A stretch of 64,000 nucleotides of DNA, taken from positions 7,440,637 through 7,504,636 of the forward strand of contig JAYGXS010000002.1 of NCBI GenBank assembly GCA_036362985.1. Reading direction: 5' to 3'. This DNA is from Ligula intestinalis (Eukaryota; Platyhelminthes; Cestoda; Diphyllobothriidea; Diphyllobothriidae). Positions 23,701-30,900 of this stretch are shown here, in pieces. How positions within the stretch are numbered: position 1 is the first letter of the stretch; each line of letters starts with the position of its first letter. Under the pieces are notes generated by a model that worked only from the letters and a program-made list of their open reading frames with translations, was not told where the DNA came from and ran no database searches. The translations under genes and the position numbers were made by a program.

Positions 23701-26700
23701 GCCGCCACCGCTGACACAACTACCATGCGAGGCGGAGGTAGGTGTCAAAGCGACACGACAGGAGGAGGGCTTTGATGACAGGGAGGAGGAGGCGGCGGCG
23801 GTGGATTCCGGTCGTGTGGGTGCGGGTGTGCTCCTGGGTGTCGAGGCAGATGGACTCCTCTTGCCCGCCGTCGTCTGGTCGGAATTATTACGATCGTACA
23901 AGGCCGCGGCGGCTGCCACATTACCACCGCCGCTGCTAGATGATGCGGTGCTAGGGCCATCCCACTGAGAAGTTTGCTTGGTAGCTGGAGAATAGTAAAG
24001 GAAAGGAGCTCGAATTTTTTCGATATAAGGTATTATGAACAAAATTTGTCAAAACTGTCCTGTAGGGCTACCTAAATATCTACCTCCCCCCTGCCCAACT
24101 GTCTAACGTAATTTGTGGTCAAACGTGTAATTCGTGGTTAGCCAGTGTAAATGAATATTTAATTGTGTTGGAACTGATAAAAAATACTAAATTAAAGAAA
24201 CGTATATTTGTTGCCATGTGTCAAATAGAATCTAATTCATCAACATAAATTCCCCTTGCCCAGACAAAACAGATGACAATTAAGGGAAATTCAACCTTAT
24301 GTTGGCGGAATTCAACGAAAAAATGGTAAGTCGGATTACTGAAAATGTAAAAGTAGGTTATTGTTATCAGTCAAAGGCAAAAATGACTTCTAAAGACAGT
24401 CCTGCCCAAAATTCATATTTTGCAAGAAAAAGAGAACTTATGTAAGTGAACTAACCTCGATCGGACGTCTGTTCCCGGTTCTCCATTTGTTTTAACAGGG
24501 CAAACTGCTGCCGTTCAGAAACTGGCATGTGACCCCGTGTTTTTGAGGACAGAGAAGAATGCTGTTGGTTGGGCGAGGTGTCGTCACGCCTCTTTTTGAA
24601 GGGTGGCGCTACAAAAAAATGCAATTTGGCGTATGAATTAACTTCAGGGAAGTTACAAGCACAACGTAGACACCAAAACCCAACTCTGTGTGTGCTTGGG
24701 TGCATAAGCAGAGCCCAGGAACTCACACGGCGGCATGGTCATCACACTTATCGATAAGTCTGTACTTCAATTGGTAAATGGCCTTACTTAGCTCCGCTCT
24801 GGTATCCATCTCATACTAGCGACCCTACTAAGCTGTGCTATCCACAACAGGCGCTCGCCCGGTAGCCCCCCACTTCACAGGCAGACTAGGTCCGATGAGG
24901 GTTTCGAGTGCGAGTGTGACTGTGAGGAGTGACCAACTCTTGGAATGACAGTCGGATTACAATGGCTCCTCCTTAAGCTGACCTCGATGGCACTCTCACA
25001 CATGTAAGATGCAAACCGTCCAGCCCCCTTTGAGAGGCCGCAGCTGAAGACAACTCGCGAAATTTATTGGTTCCGTTAAATTTTGCAGCCTTCCGATGTT
25101 TTGAAATACCGGTGTTGTAATTGCGGCCACTGACACTGGAAGAGGGAAAGGTCAAGGCAGCTCACACCCACCACTTAGCTTCCCATGGTCAGTTAATTTG
25201 AACCTATTCAGGCGCGCAAAAGACAGTGGCTTGAACTGCTTTTAACTGTAAATATAACTCCGTCCTATTCAGCACTATAGGTCAAATTTAAGTAGGTTTT
25301 TTTTTAACGCGGTCTCTACAATCGGAGACCCTCCTCTTTCCTGGGGCCTAATTCGTAGATAGTAAATGACAGGGCAATGAATGGGGCGTGTAGATCAGCT
25401 ATTAGGTCTCTTTATCCAATGCACCTACGCTTACAAACACAAAGTTCAAACTGTCTCATCAACGAAACACAGTGGACATGGCAATGGAGGGTGAAGTGCA
25501 TACTCACTGCACAAATATACCTCATTATAAACAAGCTTATGTGTGAGTTCTCACTGCACCCTTCTTACGACACTGATGGACCTAGACGCTTGATGTGGCC
25601 TAACTAGCTTTATAAATGTCACTTTTGTTTCAAAGTACACCCAAACACCATATAATGACATGAAAAAAGAGCCTTGTAGGGATAAATTCAGACGATAGTT
25701 TAACGTTCATTAATAGGTGACTTTTTCATGACAGACGATTGCATTTTCAGGACGGAAGAAGGCCGTGGATCTGCGAGGCGTTCTCTTGAGCACTATGCTA
25801 TGCGGCACAAGTATTAAATAATGGAGGCTCGTTCAAGTTTGCAATACTGAACAGCTACGTATTTAGGAGGCGTCTACTTCAATGACCCCAGAAAGACAAC
25901 ATTTGCCCTCGTGCTGGGATTATTACCGCATCCATAGTAAAATGCACTATAAACTTAATTGCGAACGTCGTATCAGCTCAATACTCAACTCAAACGTGAT
26001 TCATGGTGTGGACACTGGTAACAAGAAGACGGGTTACCCGGCACGTCTACGGGTGACGGATGGTGGAACAGCGTTCAGTGAGGGTTAGCTGCGAAATACG
26101 CAGGCCTTCGGGTCTGGTGAATAAGCAGGTGGGGACCAACAGCGACAGTGCTATAAGGGTGCGGTGGGCTAAAGTCTGACACACCAAAAGCATTATGAAA
26201 AAACCGCAAAGCCCGATGACAGCACTGTGACATGATGACTGTGAACTGTCATCAAGTAAGTTTGCTCGCCACCGTTGACTTGTGGTTAAGCTCTCGATCC
26301 AAAGCGCTAAAGGAGACAACCTCAAACAAGCTATCCAAACGATAGCCATAAACGCAAGTGTAGCTGTCGGTCCGTTGACTGCCGAGATGGGCAACAGACC
26401 ATTTTGTAGGAAGTACCGTGACGACAACTTGCATGGATGAGCAGACAAAGTCTTTGAGGCCGTAATTTCCCGATAGTTTTTTTTGCTTGAAAATCGACGT
26501 GCGAACGCTGGATATGATGGGAATCAGCACTCTCGGCTCCGTCAAGCCTTTGAATGACACTAATAGTTTACTTTCGTAGGTTTCGTAGTTTTGCTCTTCC
26601 CTCTGAATCTGTCCATCGGAAATCCATGTGATCCAGCATGCTGTACGAATTTATGCTACTAAAGCTCTTGGGCTTGGTCCAACACTAATTTCGCAAAAAT

Positions 26701-27909
26701 AAGAGCTGAATAACGTGGTACTTCTGGCCTGCTTAACCGAGGTATTCCCTTGCCTACTAACTGCAAGTAAGTGATGTTTTGGGTTCCTCAGTACGCACTG
26801 ATGATGCGCACCGCTGTTACGGATCTTCGCGCATGTACTAGGAATCTGGGCTAAGCTGGTTACATCATGGTTCCAACAGACTCATTTCCAAAATGCTTTT
26901 TACTGTGTTCCAGATGGGCGCGAAAGAAGTCGACCGGGATTTGGAAACTAACTCGTATGAGACTATGATGGTCATCCTGGGTTACAATATCAGAGAAGTG
27001 TGCTGAGTTACGGAATATGGGGGAAACTCTTGAACTAGTGTCTGGCCCCCATTGCCCGGAGGTAGAAGGTCCTGTTAAACGAGCGAAATAAAGATGAAAA
27101 AGAGATGGATGGTCTGCGTCCAAAATCGTTAAACCATTGAGAAGTGGTGTGAAAACAAGACACAAGTCACCCCTGTCATTACACCTTTTCGTACGCAGAT
27201 TAAACACAATCCATACATATATATATAAACGACCAGGACGTATTTGGTCGCCTCTCTGATCGCGCTTCCCTAACTCGCATGGCCATGTGCCGCGCCAAAA
27301 TGTCAGCTGACTCGAGCTCAGCCTCCGCTGGCGATGGTTTTGAGGTGATTAACTAAAGACGTTGGTAGCTCTGACAAAAGTTCAATCTGATCGCACCACT
27401 GGATCCCGAAATTTGAGTCTGGGGGAGGGTGTGCCAACTAACTTAAATGCCCTCCCGAGTCTTCCTTTGACCGACGATTGGTCGTGACAAGGTGCGATCG
27501 CGGCATGGAGCGGGCTAAATATGATACGATACAGACCGTAGCGTGTGAGAAAATAGTCGAATGATTTATGATTGTTCAGAAGTCATGCCCTTTCATAACC
27601 AGTCGTACCAACAAGAGTTTGTAGTTGGAACATTATGGGTCACGAAAGGTTGGTTCATCGGAAGATCTACAACTAAATTCATGGGAAGTGATTCAATATA
27701 GCGAGTGTCAAATCTGAGAACCGCGCTGTTTGATGATAATGATGATAATAATAATAGCAGTATTTTATTTTTGAAAATGACTAAATTCAATCGGATCTGT
27801 ACTGGCCGGACAAGCAATTGATAAGATGGTGTAGAAGATCCAAACAGTAGGCATAAAAATTAAACGTAAAGGACTCACCTTCCTCCTCTCTTATACGGCG
27901 TCTCATTTC
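2626..27909 (-). CDS. ANKRD11/12: ANKRD11/ANKRD12 orthologue (partial, multi-exon)
   Basis: Vertebrate ANKRD11 and ANKRD12 are large nuclear proteins that bind p160 co-activators and histone deacetylases to tune transcription. Twelve exons with matching phases give about 1,257 codons: 27909-27879, 24608-24456, 23984-23274, 18281-18028, 15003-14373, 13409-12655, 10483-10046, 8815-8722, 8527-8133, 7745-7623, 5836-5738 and 2712-2626. Diagnostic pieces are PVSERQQFALLKQM (ANKRD11: PLSERQQVALLMQM), ankyrin repeats ending in a TALHEAAQAGH-type repeat, and the C-terminal domain segments GYQDYLLVTREYLL, EGPFAELFEEQEEE and SVRDRFNARILIGWLQD. The middle is rich in Ser, His, Gln, Gly and Pro tracts. One or two exons of the C-terminal domain, expected between 5738 and 2712, were not found. 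The first coding exon and the 3' end are also missing from my model. Identity is secure; the exact exon set is less so. Confidence 0.88.
2781..2826 (-). repeat. Penelope-type terminal module
   Basis: The string GTCGATCGCTGGGACAATA followed by GTTTATTCGCCTGAC also occurs at 3760-3800 and in variant form at 51054-51232. At 3760 it runs on into the GACGTTTCG hairpin typical of Penelope-like element ends. This copy lacks the hairpin and is truncated. Confidence 0.5.
3595..3680 (+). repeat. Possible tRNA-derived SINE head
   Basis: An A-box-like stretch (GTGGTTGGTTAGCC, 3607-3620) is followed at about the right distance by a B-box-like stretch (GGGTTTGAGCCC, 3637-3648) flanked by GC-rich pairs. 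That is the layout of a pol III promoter in a tRNA-derived SINE. No cloverleaf with a usable anticodon could be drawn, so it is not called a tRNA. No second copy was seen in the window. Confidence 0.3.
3755..3835 (-). repeat. Penelope-type terminal hairpin module
   Basis: Read on the minus strand, CTGAAGATGAATCCG, a short GCGAC loop, then GGATTTCGAAACGTCAGG form a stem-loop followed by GAAACG. This is the recurrent end motif of Penelope-like and related elements. The CTGAAGA and GAAA blocks resemble a hammerhead core, but I could not draw stem III or a cleavage site, so it is hammerhead-like only. Confidence 0.5.
4230..5140 (-). repeat. Repeat R, copy 2, split by an insertion
   Basis: On the minus strand, 5140-5045 matches 1770-1855 and 4403-4230 matches 1856-2010. 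The copy at 1741-2015 is continuous, so the roughly 650 bases between the two halves (4410-5075) were inserted later. The join falls near the TACAAG sequence of the intact copy. Confidence 0.55.
4410..5075 (-). mobile_element. Jockey-like retrotransposon, 3' fragment
   Basis: Minus-strand translation in shifted frames matches the end of the element at 40338-43990. STQNVALRTIMGCYKMSPIDHL aligns with the [21 protein letters not shown] segment there. LAQLRSGYSMVLRHYQHRLD and CPDC..THLTPADLW align with [19 protein letters not shown] and [15 protein letters not shown]. The 3' end at about 4407 is the same as that of the fragment at 16907. It is 5'-truncated with several frame changes, as expected for target-primed insertion. 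Confidence 0.65.
5738..5836 (-). CDS. ANKRD11/12: ANKRD11/12 C-terminal domain exon
   Basis: This 99-base phase-0 exon has a CTTTTTAG acceptor and a CGC|GTGAGT donor. It encodes 33 residues including VEGPFAELFEEQEEERYAQA, aligned with the ANKRD11 stretch PLKELFRQQEAVRGKLRLQ. The reading frame runs directly on from the exon at 7623-7745. Confidence 0.85.
5931..6171. repeat. Inverted pair of Penelope-type ends
   Basis: Bases 5931-5990 and the reverse complement of 6111-6171 are about 85-90 percent identical by eye (landmarks TGTGTTTCTTTGTCC, then CTGACGT, then GGGCCGGCTGTCC). The pair encloses about 120 bases with no gene. Each arm holds a GGACAGCC..TGTCC stem with GAAACGTCAG after it, as in the modules at 3755 and 60345. 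Confidence 0.55.
6391..7292 (+). mobile_element. Penelope-like element, 3' end with GIY-YIG domain
   Basis: The C-terminal half of a Penelope-like protein reads here, in broken frames, from about 6540 to 7068. It shows the GIY-YIG endonuclease core: CIYYFTCSCGAGYIGRTSRR then LSKRIKEHLPVWL at 6723-6830. It ends with RLLATAEATAIRLMKPALC and a TAG near 7068. Penelope elements pair an RT with this nuclease; the RT part is missing. The segment is bounded by a perfect 51-base inverted repeat (6391-6441 and 7242-7292), and the right arm contains a hammerhead core. It lies in an intron of the ankyrin gene, on the opposite strand. Confidence 0.75.
7238..7277 (+). ncRNA. Hammerhead ribozyme core (Penelope-type)
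   Basis: All invariant bases of a hammerhead are present in order. Stem I is GGC (7238-7240), then CTGACGA (7241-7247), stem II GA/TC closing a 5-base loop (7248-7256), GAA (7257-7259), stem III AGTA/TACT with a 6-base loop (7260-7273), the cleavage C (7274) and the stem I partner GCC (7275-7277). Stems I and II are short, so activity is uncertain. Penelope-like elements are known to carry minimal hammerheads in their terminal repeats, which fits its place just after the element's stop codon. Confidence 0.6.
7605..7617. repeat. (CA)n microsatellite
   Basis: A short run of CA dinucleotides lies just downstream of the donor of the ankyrin exon at 7623-7745. Confidence 0.8.
7623..7745 (-). CDS. 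ANKRD11/12: ANKRD11/12 C-terminal domain exon
   Basis: This 123-base phase-0 exon has a TTTCGTCCACCAG acceptor and an AAG|GTAATT donor. Its 41 codons include LVELQPKEPTGYQDYLLVTR, aligned with the ANKRD11 region ending in YAEYVTYTGSYLLDGKP. Its frame fits the exons on both sides. Confidence 0.85.
8133..8527 (-). CDS. ANKRD11/12: ANKRD11/12 exon, linker to C-terminal domain
   Basis: A 395-base exon with acceptor CCCTGCAG and donor GGG|GTAAGT. It begins with a basic stretch (APIKKRKIRSKAGD, a likely nuclear localisation signal), then an Asp/Ser/Asn-rich linker, and ends with LAWGENPYDKAAALNKG. ANKRD11 has ANPYFEYLQIRKK at the matching place. The alternative acceptor three bases further in cannot be excluded. 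Confidence 0.82.
8722..8815 (-). CDS. ANKRD11/12: ANKRD11/12 short exon
   Basis: A 94-base exon between a CCCTTTCAG acceptor and a CATA|GTGAGT donor. It encodes IKVEEQVNPRSSRTLRSHTA and a charged Arg/Glu run. The RSSRTLRSHTA segment lies where ANKRD11 has PQRMTRNRAQM. It ends in phase 1, and the next exon supplies the two missing bases. Confidence 0.78.
8816..10045 (-). other. Intron of the ankyrin gene, nothing recognised
   Basis: About 1.2 kb with no exon signal in frame and no similarity to the retroelements elsewhere in the window. The AT-rich part at 9660-9910 shows no tandem structure. Confidence 0.5.
10046..10483 (-). CDS. ANKRD11/12: ANKRD11/12 low-complexity exon
   Basis: A 438-base phase-0 exon with acceptor CATTTTAG-type GTTTTAG and donor GAG|GTAGGT. 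It encodes 146 residues starting KPQGDEEDQDSRSQKVPPLR, followed by an acidic and Ser/Thr/Ala-rich region with no fold. VPPLRIKL resembles the VPPLKI-type motif of the vertebrate family. Confidence 0.8.
10484..12654 (-). other. Intron of the ankyrin gene with interspersed repeat
   Basis: The only recognisable content is the repeat at about 11930-12300. A CR1-type tail phrase (CTGCCTTTTAGCTCCCTATTG) occurs near 10531-10553. No exon was found. Confidence 0.5.
11930..12300 (+). repeat. Interspersed repeat T, copy 1
   Basis: This copy is similar throughout to 58440-58830 in the same orientation. Shared landmarks are GGCAACCCTC or GGAAACCCTT, GATGTGGGAT, and CCGGCGAACCCGTCT. The tail CACACACTGG..CTGACTGC also recurs near 62805-62825. 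The size of about 350-390 bases suggests a SINE or solo terminal repeat, but no pol III boxes or TG..CA ends are convincing. Confidence 0.55.
12655..13409 (-). CDS. ANKRD11/12: ANKRD11/12 exon with poly-Gln and poly-Gly tracts
   Basis: A 755-base exon with acceptor TGCAAAAAAAG and donor CAG|GTAATG. It encodes DPYAFDDEEQDLSPPLPHS, then a long low-complexity region including about seven Gln (near 12966-12986), a Gly run and many Pro and Ser. ANKRD11 has an acidic YEFDEDDEQD at a similar place after the ankyrin repeats. The long plus-strand frames here are mirror images of this repetitive coding sequence. Confidence 0.82.
13410..14372 (-). other. Intron of the ankyrin gene with assembly gap
   Basis: No exon or element was recognised. 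A (CT)n run lies at about 13950-13963, and ten N bases at 14024-14033 mark an assembly join, so the true intron length is unknown. Confidence 0.6.
14024..14033. other. Assembly gap (10 N)
   Basis: Ten unknown bases lie in the intron between the ankyrin exons at 14373 and 13409. The flanking exons keep a consistent phase, so the join is probably correct in order and orientation. Confidence 0.95.
14373..15003 (-). CDS. ANKRD11/12: ANKRD11/12 exon, His/Ser-rich
   Basis: A 631-base exon with acceptor TTTTCTAG and donor TCAA|GTATGT. It encodes MEDSPESSHSSQPSSFASKK and continues with runs of His (two blocks of six to seven), Gly and Ser. The donor was chosen because its phase 1 exactly fits the next exon's two leading bases and avoids the stop at 14358. 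The ankyrin exon joins it in phase 0, so the leading ATG is probably internal. Confidence 0.78.
15835..15955 (+). repeat. Pyrimidine-rich low-complexity tract
   Basis: About 120 bases are nearly all C and T, with TTCTTCTTC and CTTCTTCT runs. On the gene's strand this is a purine tract, so it is not a splice acceptor signal for the ankyrin gene. Confidence 0.8.
16625..16905 (-). repeat. Interspersed repeat S, copy 2
   Basis: This is the reverse-complement match of 2041-2345. The edge at 16905 coincides with the 3' end of the Jockey-like fragment that follows, so either one inserted next to the other or S is part of a composite element. Confidence 0.6.
16907..17035 (-). mobile_element. Jockey-like retrotransposon, extreme 3' end
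   Basis: This stretch is nearly the same as 4410-4545 in the same orientation (landmarks CATCCAAACTGG or AATCCAAACTGG, TGGAGAAAAGCCGA, CTCGACCGGCTTGAG, CTGGCCGGGAACTGCA). That region encodes the last residues of the Jockey-like protein on the minus strand. Only about 130 bases are kept, a strong 5' truncation. Confidence 0.6.
17400..17865 (+). mobile_element. RTE-like retrotransposon, 3' fragment
   Basis: This matches the end of the larger RTE copy at 22060-22570: a LFDHYCL-type segment at 17500, the RWF-less middle, then a stretch corresponding to [20 protein letters not shown] at about 17680-17750. Several stops and frameshifts break it. It is 5'-truncated. Confidence 0.68.
18028..18281 (-). 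CDS. ANKRD11/12: ANKRD11/12 ankyrin-repeat exon
   Basis: A 254-base exon with acceptor CTCTACTCAG and donor CAA|GTGAGT. It encodes three ankyrin units: RTALHECSSRNHSRVVAYLL, then NTALHEAAQAGHIRVIRSLL, then a capping segment with DRAIDLCPNE. The TALHEA/HG signature of the fold is clear. It joins the first repeat (encoded near 23290) to complete the repeat block. Confidence 0.92.
18337..18362 (+). repeat. Short repeat, inverted partner at 23147
   Basis: GGTAGGGCGTTCTCATGAGG and the following CCGC match the reverse complement of 23147-23172 with two mismatches. The two copies lie at opposite ends of the same ankyrin intron, outside the RTE insertion. Confidence 0.5.
19080..22665 (+). mobile_element. 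RTE-like non-LTR retrotransposon, near full length, decayed
   Basis: The 5' untranslated part (19080-19495) recurs at 26030-26350. The endonuclease reads from 19498 ([24 protein letters not shown], and later AGDWNGRTG near 20055). A DYILVS segment lies at 20265 and the RT from 20690 to 22005, with RNNKAPGEDDIPAEIYKS at 21045. The catalytic box reads YAND at about 21735 where active elements have YADD. Frameshifts lie near 19975, 20140-20220, 21570 and 21720, with a stop at 22006. An ACTAA-rich tail at 22580-22665 is a typical RTE 3' end. It lies in an ankyrin intron on the opposite strand and is inactive as it stands. Confidence 0.8.
22580..22665 (+). repeat. RTE 3' tail, ACTAA-type simple repeat
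   Basis: Imperfect repeats of ACTAA and AACTAA follow directly after the last RTE-coding residues. Such short tandem tails are typical of RTE-clade 3' ends. Confidence 0.65.
22727..22865 (+). repeat. Interspersed repeat U, copy 1
   Basis: It begins with CAGTATCAGTATCAGTAT and continues with ATTCCTTTGAGTGCCCTATT, AGACTGTTGGCGAGGC and so on. The reverse complement of about 55625-55770 is highly similar. The ATTGAGGG..CCTTTGAGTGCCC phrase is like the tail of the CR1-type elements at 35220-35280, so this is probably a CR1-like 3' end. Confidence 0.55.
23274..23984 (-). CDS. ANKRD11/12: ANKRD11/12 exon, low complexity plus first ankyrin repeat
   Basis: A 711-base exon with acceptor TATTCTCCAG and donor TCCG|GTAAGT. 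It encodes a Ser/Ala/Gly-rich region with a ten-residue Pro run and a Gln run, then the first ankyrin unit (PLMKTAKKGDLEGIKILVKE, GVDINEQDSSG). Vertebrate ANKRD11 has RRIKELISEGADVNVKDFAG at the matching place. Phase 1 at the donor fits the next ankyrin exon. Confidence 0.9.
24456..24608 (-). CDS. ANKRD11/12: ANKRD11/12 N-terminal conserved exon
   Basis: A 153-base exon with acceptor TTTTTTGTAG and donor CGAG|GTTAGT. It encodes PPFKKRRDDTSPNQQ (a basic patch, likely nuclear localisation) and MPVSERQQFALLKQM, which aligns with PLSERQQVALLMQM of ANKRD11. This places it just N-terminal of the ankyrin block, as in vertebrates. Confidence 0.88.
24740..26029. other. Probable intron of the ankyrin gene, nothing recognised
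   Basis: About 1.3 kb without an in-frame exon signal or clear repeat copy. The short frames here show no domain. Confidence 0.45.
26030..26350 (+). mobile_element. RTE-like element, orphan 5' end
   Basis: The sequence matches 19140-19460, the 5' untranslated part of the RTE copy. Landmarks are CACGGGTG..GGAT or TACGGGTGACGGAT, CAGTGAAGG or CAGTGAGGGTTAGCTG, and GGAGACAACCTC. It stops before the endonuclease start. A detached 5' end is unusual for this class, which normally loses the 5' side, so it probably arose by deletion of a longer copy. Confidence 0.6.
26351..27878. other. Probable intron, nothing recognised
   Basis: No exon, RNA gene or shared repeat was identified. A short AT repeat (ATATATAT) lies near 27217-27226. 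Confidence 0.4.
27879..27909 (-). CDS. ANKRD11/12: Candidate 31-base micro-exon of the ankyrin gene
   Basis: Between an AATTTCTAG acceptor and a GAAG|GTGAGT donor lie ten codons, EMRRRIREEE, plus one base. Only one of the three frames is open into the next exon. That frame's phase 1 end fits the two leading bases of the exon at 24608, giving EEE-A-PPFKKRR. The charged make-up suits the N-terminal region. No transcript support is available, so it remains a candidate. Confidence 0.5.
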
Positions 27910-30900
27910 CTAGAAATTCAAAAGGTGATAATTGGAGCGGTTTAGGGTATTGGTTTGTAGTATATATGTGGCTGAGTTTTGAGTAGGCTTAACGATCGAA
28001 GAAGTGCAGAAATATTGGCCTATAGTTAAAGCAGTGGAGAACTTGGTCACGGATATGTGGTTAGAGAAAGGGAATAAATGAGGAAAAAAGGAGTCAGAGT
28101 TAAACAAAATAAACATTGCCAAAATTTCCATCAGGGAATTCAGAAGAGCAGTTGGTGAACATATGTAAGCTTTAGATATAAAATGCAATTAAGTAACCTA
28201 TATATGGAAGCCCTAGCTACAAAGGTAACTCAAATCACTGGTCACAGAGATTCGCTTTGGCTCAGTCAACAGCTGCATCAACTCAGCTGGAAAGACCTCG
28301 CTTCTAGACTTAACAGTAGGATTTTGACGGAAACTGAAAAAAAATAATGCAACTTACCTACGCCTCGGGAGGTTTTGATATCTAAAATTTAACCTACGAC
28401 TCCCACATATGCCTGAAACATCGTTAACTACGAAGAGAGGAGATCCTAAAATGTTTGCGTTTTTCAACAAGTCTGAGGGGCAATGAGATAAAAAGCCCGC
28501 ACCCATGCCGTACTTATGATGACATTTACTGATGTGTTATCAGAAAACAGCTTTTCACGTACCATTGTGAGTTGCAGAGATATGGAAAAATCACGAGCGG
28601 TATATTACACTTTTACCGAGATGGACAGCAACTTCCCGGACAGACAGCAAGAGGCCGCGGTTAAAAAATACCTTCACACTGTACGAATGTAGACGTGTCT
28701 CGACGTAATGCGCTGGAAACCCGATATTCAAAAGCCAACGGCAACTCACGGTCATATCATCGTAATTCAATATGTATAGCGGAAATGAAACTCTACCCTG
28801 ATTTCCAATAAAATGCTTCGGTGGACTAATATGCGTATTGCACATAAGCAACTGGAGCGTTAAATGTGTAAACGCATTCCAGGATATCATATCTTTTTTG
28901 ACTATTACGTAAACAGCCGACCGATTTTATGGACAAACCTATGTGATCTTAGCCAGCCCACCTTACATAAACAGGGTTGTTGATTAGTTATAGCCAGATA
29001 TTTTACCGAATTTAAAACAGCGTAGATGATCTGAGAAAATTCGGCTAACCCACTTTTAAACAACTTTGTAAGATAACCTTGCCGCACGCTCAAACGTCAA
29101 CGAACAGACCCGTACTTACACAACGACGCGGTCTTTAAGCCGACTATAAGCTATTTGTATAGGAAATATCCTCTTGCAAAATCCTCTGCCCATTTGGCAG
29201 AAAACGTCGCTGAGAAAATTTTGATGACAAGTTGTGTTTCAGTGGTATAAAAGTTAATCTGCCCACGGAACAACATGTCTACATTTTTCCATGGGTTACT
29301 CGGGCAGGGACTGCCATCAGCGCAAATCAGAGAGCACCAACTCCTGATCTACCTTACATTGGCAAAAGCAGATACGATGTAGCTGCGCAAAGTTTGAATG
29401 TGGACACACTAAACAAGGTGGGCCTTTGAAACAGGAGTGATTGGTAAGGGTTTCACTTTTGCCTGACTTCCAGAGTACTGCAGGAAAGTTGGAAAAACTC
29501 GAAATTCTCAATCCCAAACCCCAAAATTTAAATCTTCGACCCTCCTGTTTTATTCAATATTACTGAAGTTATGTTTTCCTACCTCTTACCCATTGTTGTC
29601 CCTCGTTTATGATAAATTGCTGCTATTCTGATCTGTATTCTGCGGCGTGCCAACGTATTAAATTGCCGTATGAAAAGGACTAAAAAGGTAAATTGACTCT
29701 GAACTTAAGGACTCCGACAAACGAGGTCTTTCTAGGAACCAAGACCCAAGAACCAAATATCACTGGAGGTTCCAAGGGTGGACACGGTTCGGCTACTACA
29801 ATAATACCACAGATATACGATTTCATTACCCAACGTAGTCAAAGCAAACATAGCTTCGGAGCTTTCAAGCAGTGAAAGTTAAAAAGACATTGTCAGAGCC
29901 AACAGGGACGAAATAACATGTACTATGAACAAAAAAGTGGACATCGACTACCTGTGATTACAATTACAAAGACTTGCTGAGTCTGTTACAGACTCAGCAA
30001 GTCTAAAGACGCACATATAAGATGAGCAGTCTAACTATCATTACACTGAAGACACGATCAATTGAGAAGATCATGAAAAACAGCAAGAGGAGCCCTTTTA
30101 ATCGCAAAATACCGTACACAGACGTACCCCAAAAATCCAAGAACGACAAACACTGACTTTTGTAAAAGCGCCGCGAGCGACCCAAAATGGGCAGGTTAGA
30201 CAGATCAGGTTTATTAAGGGAAATGTAGGTAACTGCCTTTGAACTCCCTATTGGTGAAATGCATAGGTAGCTCGAAAATCTGATAAGCTTAGAAGTCCGC
30301 AGGTCACATAAATGTGAATCCATCAATCTTATTTAAAATCCTTAGTATTAGTCCGCTGTAACTACGTTTGATGTATTAAAAAAGTAAATTTGCACCCAAT
30401 GTTTTCTGTGGAAATCTAAGAAAGAGCATTCAGTGAGAAGACCATCAATGACGAAAAAACGAATAAAATTGAACAAAAAATGGACTTAGTCATTAAATAT
30501 TGCTTAATAGGAAGAGGGCTTATTTTGATGAAACATGGAAGGTACTATCCTGGGAAGAGTTTCAAATGCCAGGAGGACCCTTTTCGAAGGAGGTTTGATC
30601 TTACTTTACTTGCTGGTCATACATTTGGTAGACAACAATGATTTATGTAATGTATACATGGCTTTGAACGAAATGCATTTTCTGACAGCACCTATCTGCT
30701 TATAGTTTTCAAAGGCTCTGCCTATATCATATATGCTGAATTTTAATCATTTTATTTCCAGCCTGATTAATTTCGCTTTTTTCAGCGTTATTTGCAAATC
30801 CTGAGACAGGTTTTCTCCACTAAGTTGGTGAGAATATGGTTGTTCTCATCTTAGTTTCCAGTCGAAAACACTGATGCACGTCGCAACATTTACAACGATA

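Noticed and set aside
23221..23960. Arg-rich and Pro-rich frames in both strands around the Pro/Ser exon
   Set aside because: They are shadows of the ankyrin gene exon at 23274-23984.
28358..28381. A 24-base segment on the minus strand with good acceptor and donor, like a second micro-exon of the ankyrin gene
   Set aside because: In the phase needed to join the candidate exon at 27909 it reads into TAG, and the other phases do not fit. The signals are probably fortuitous.
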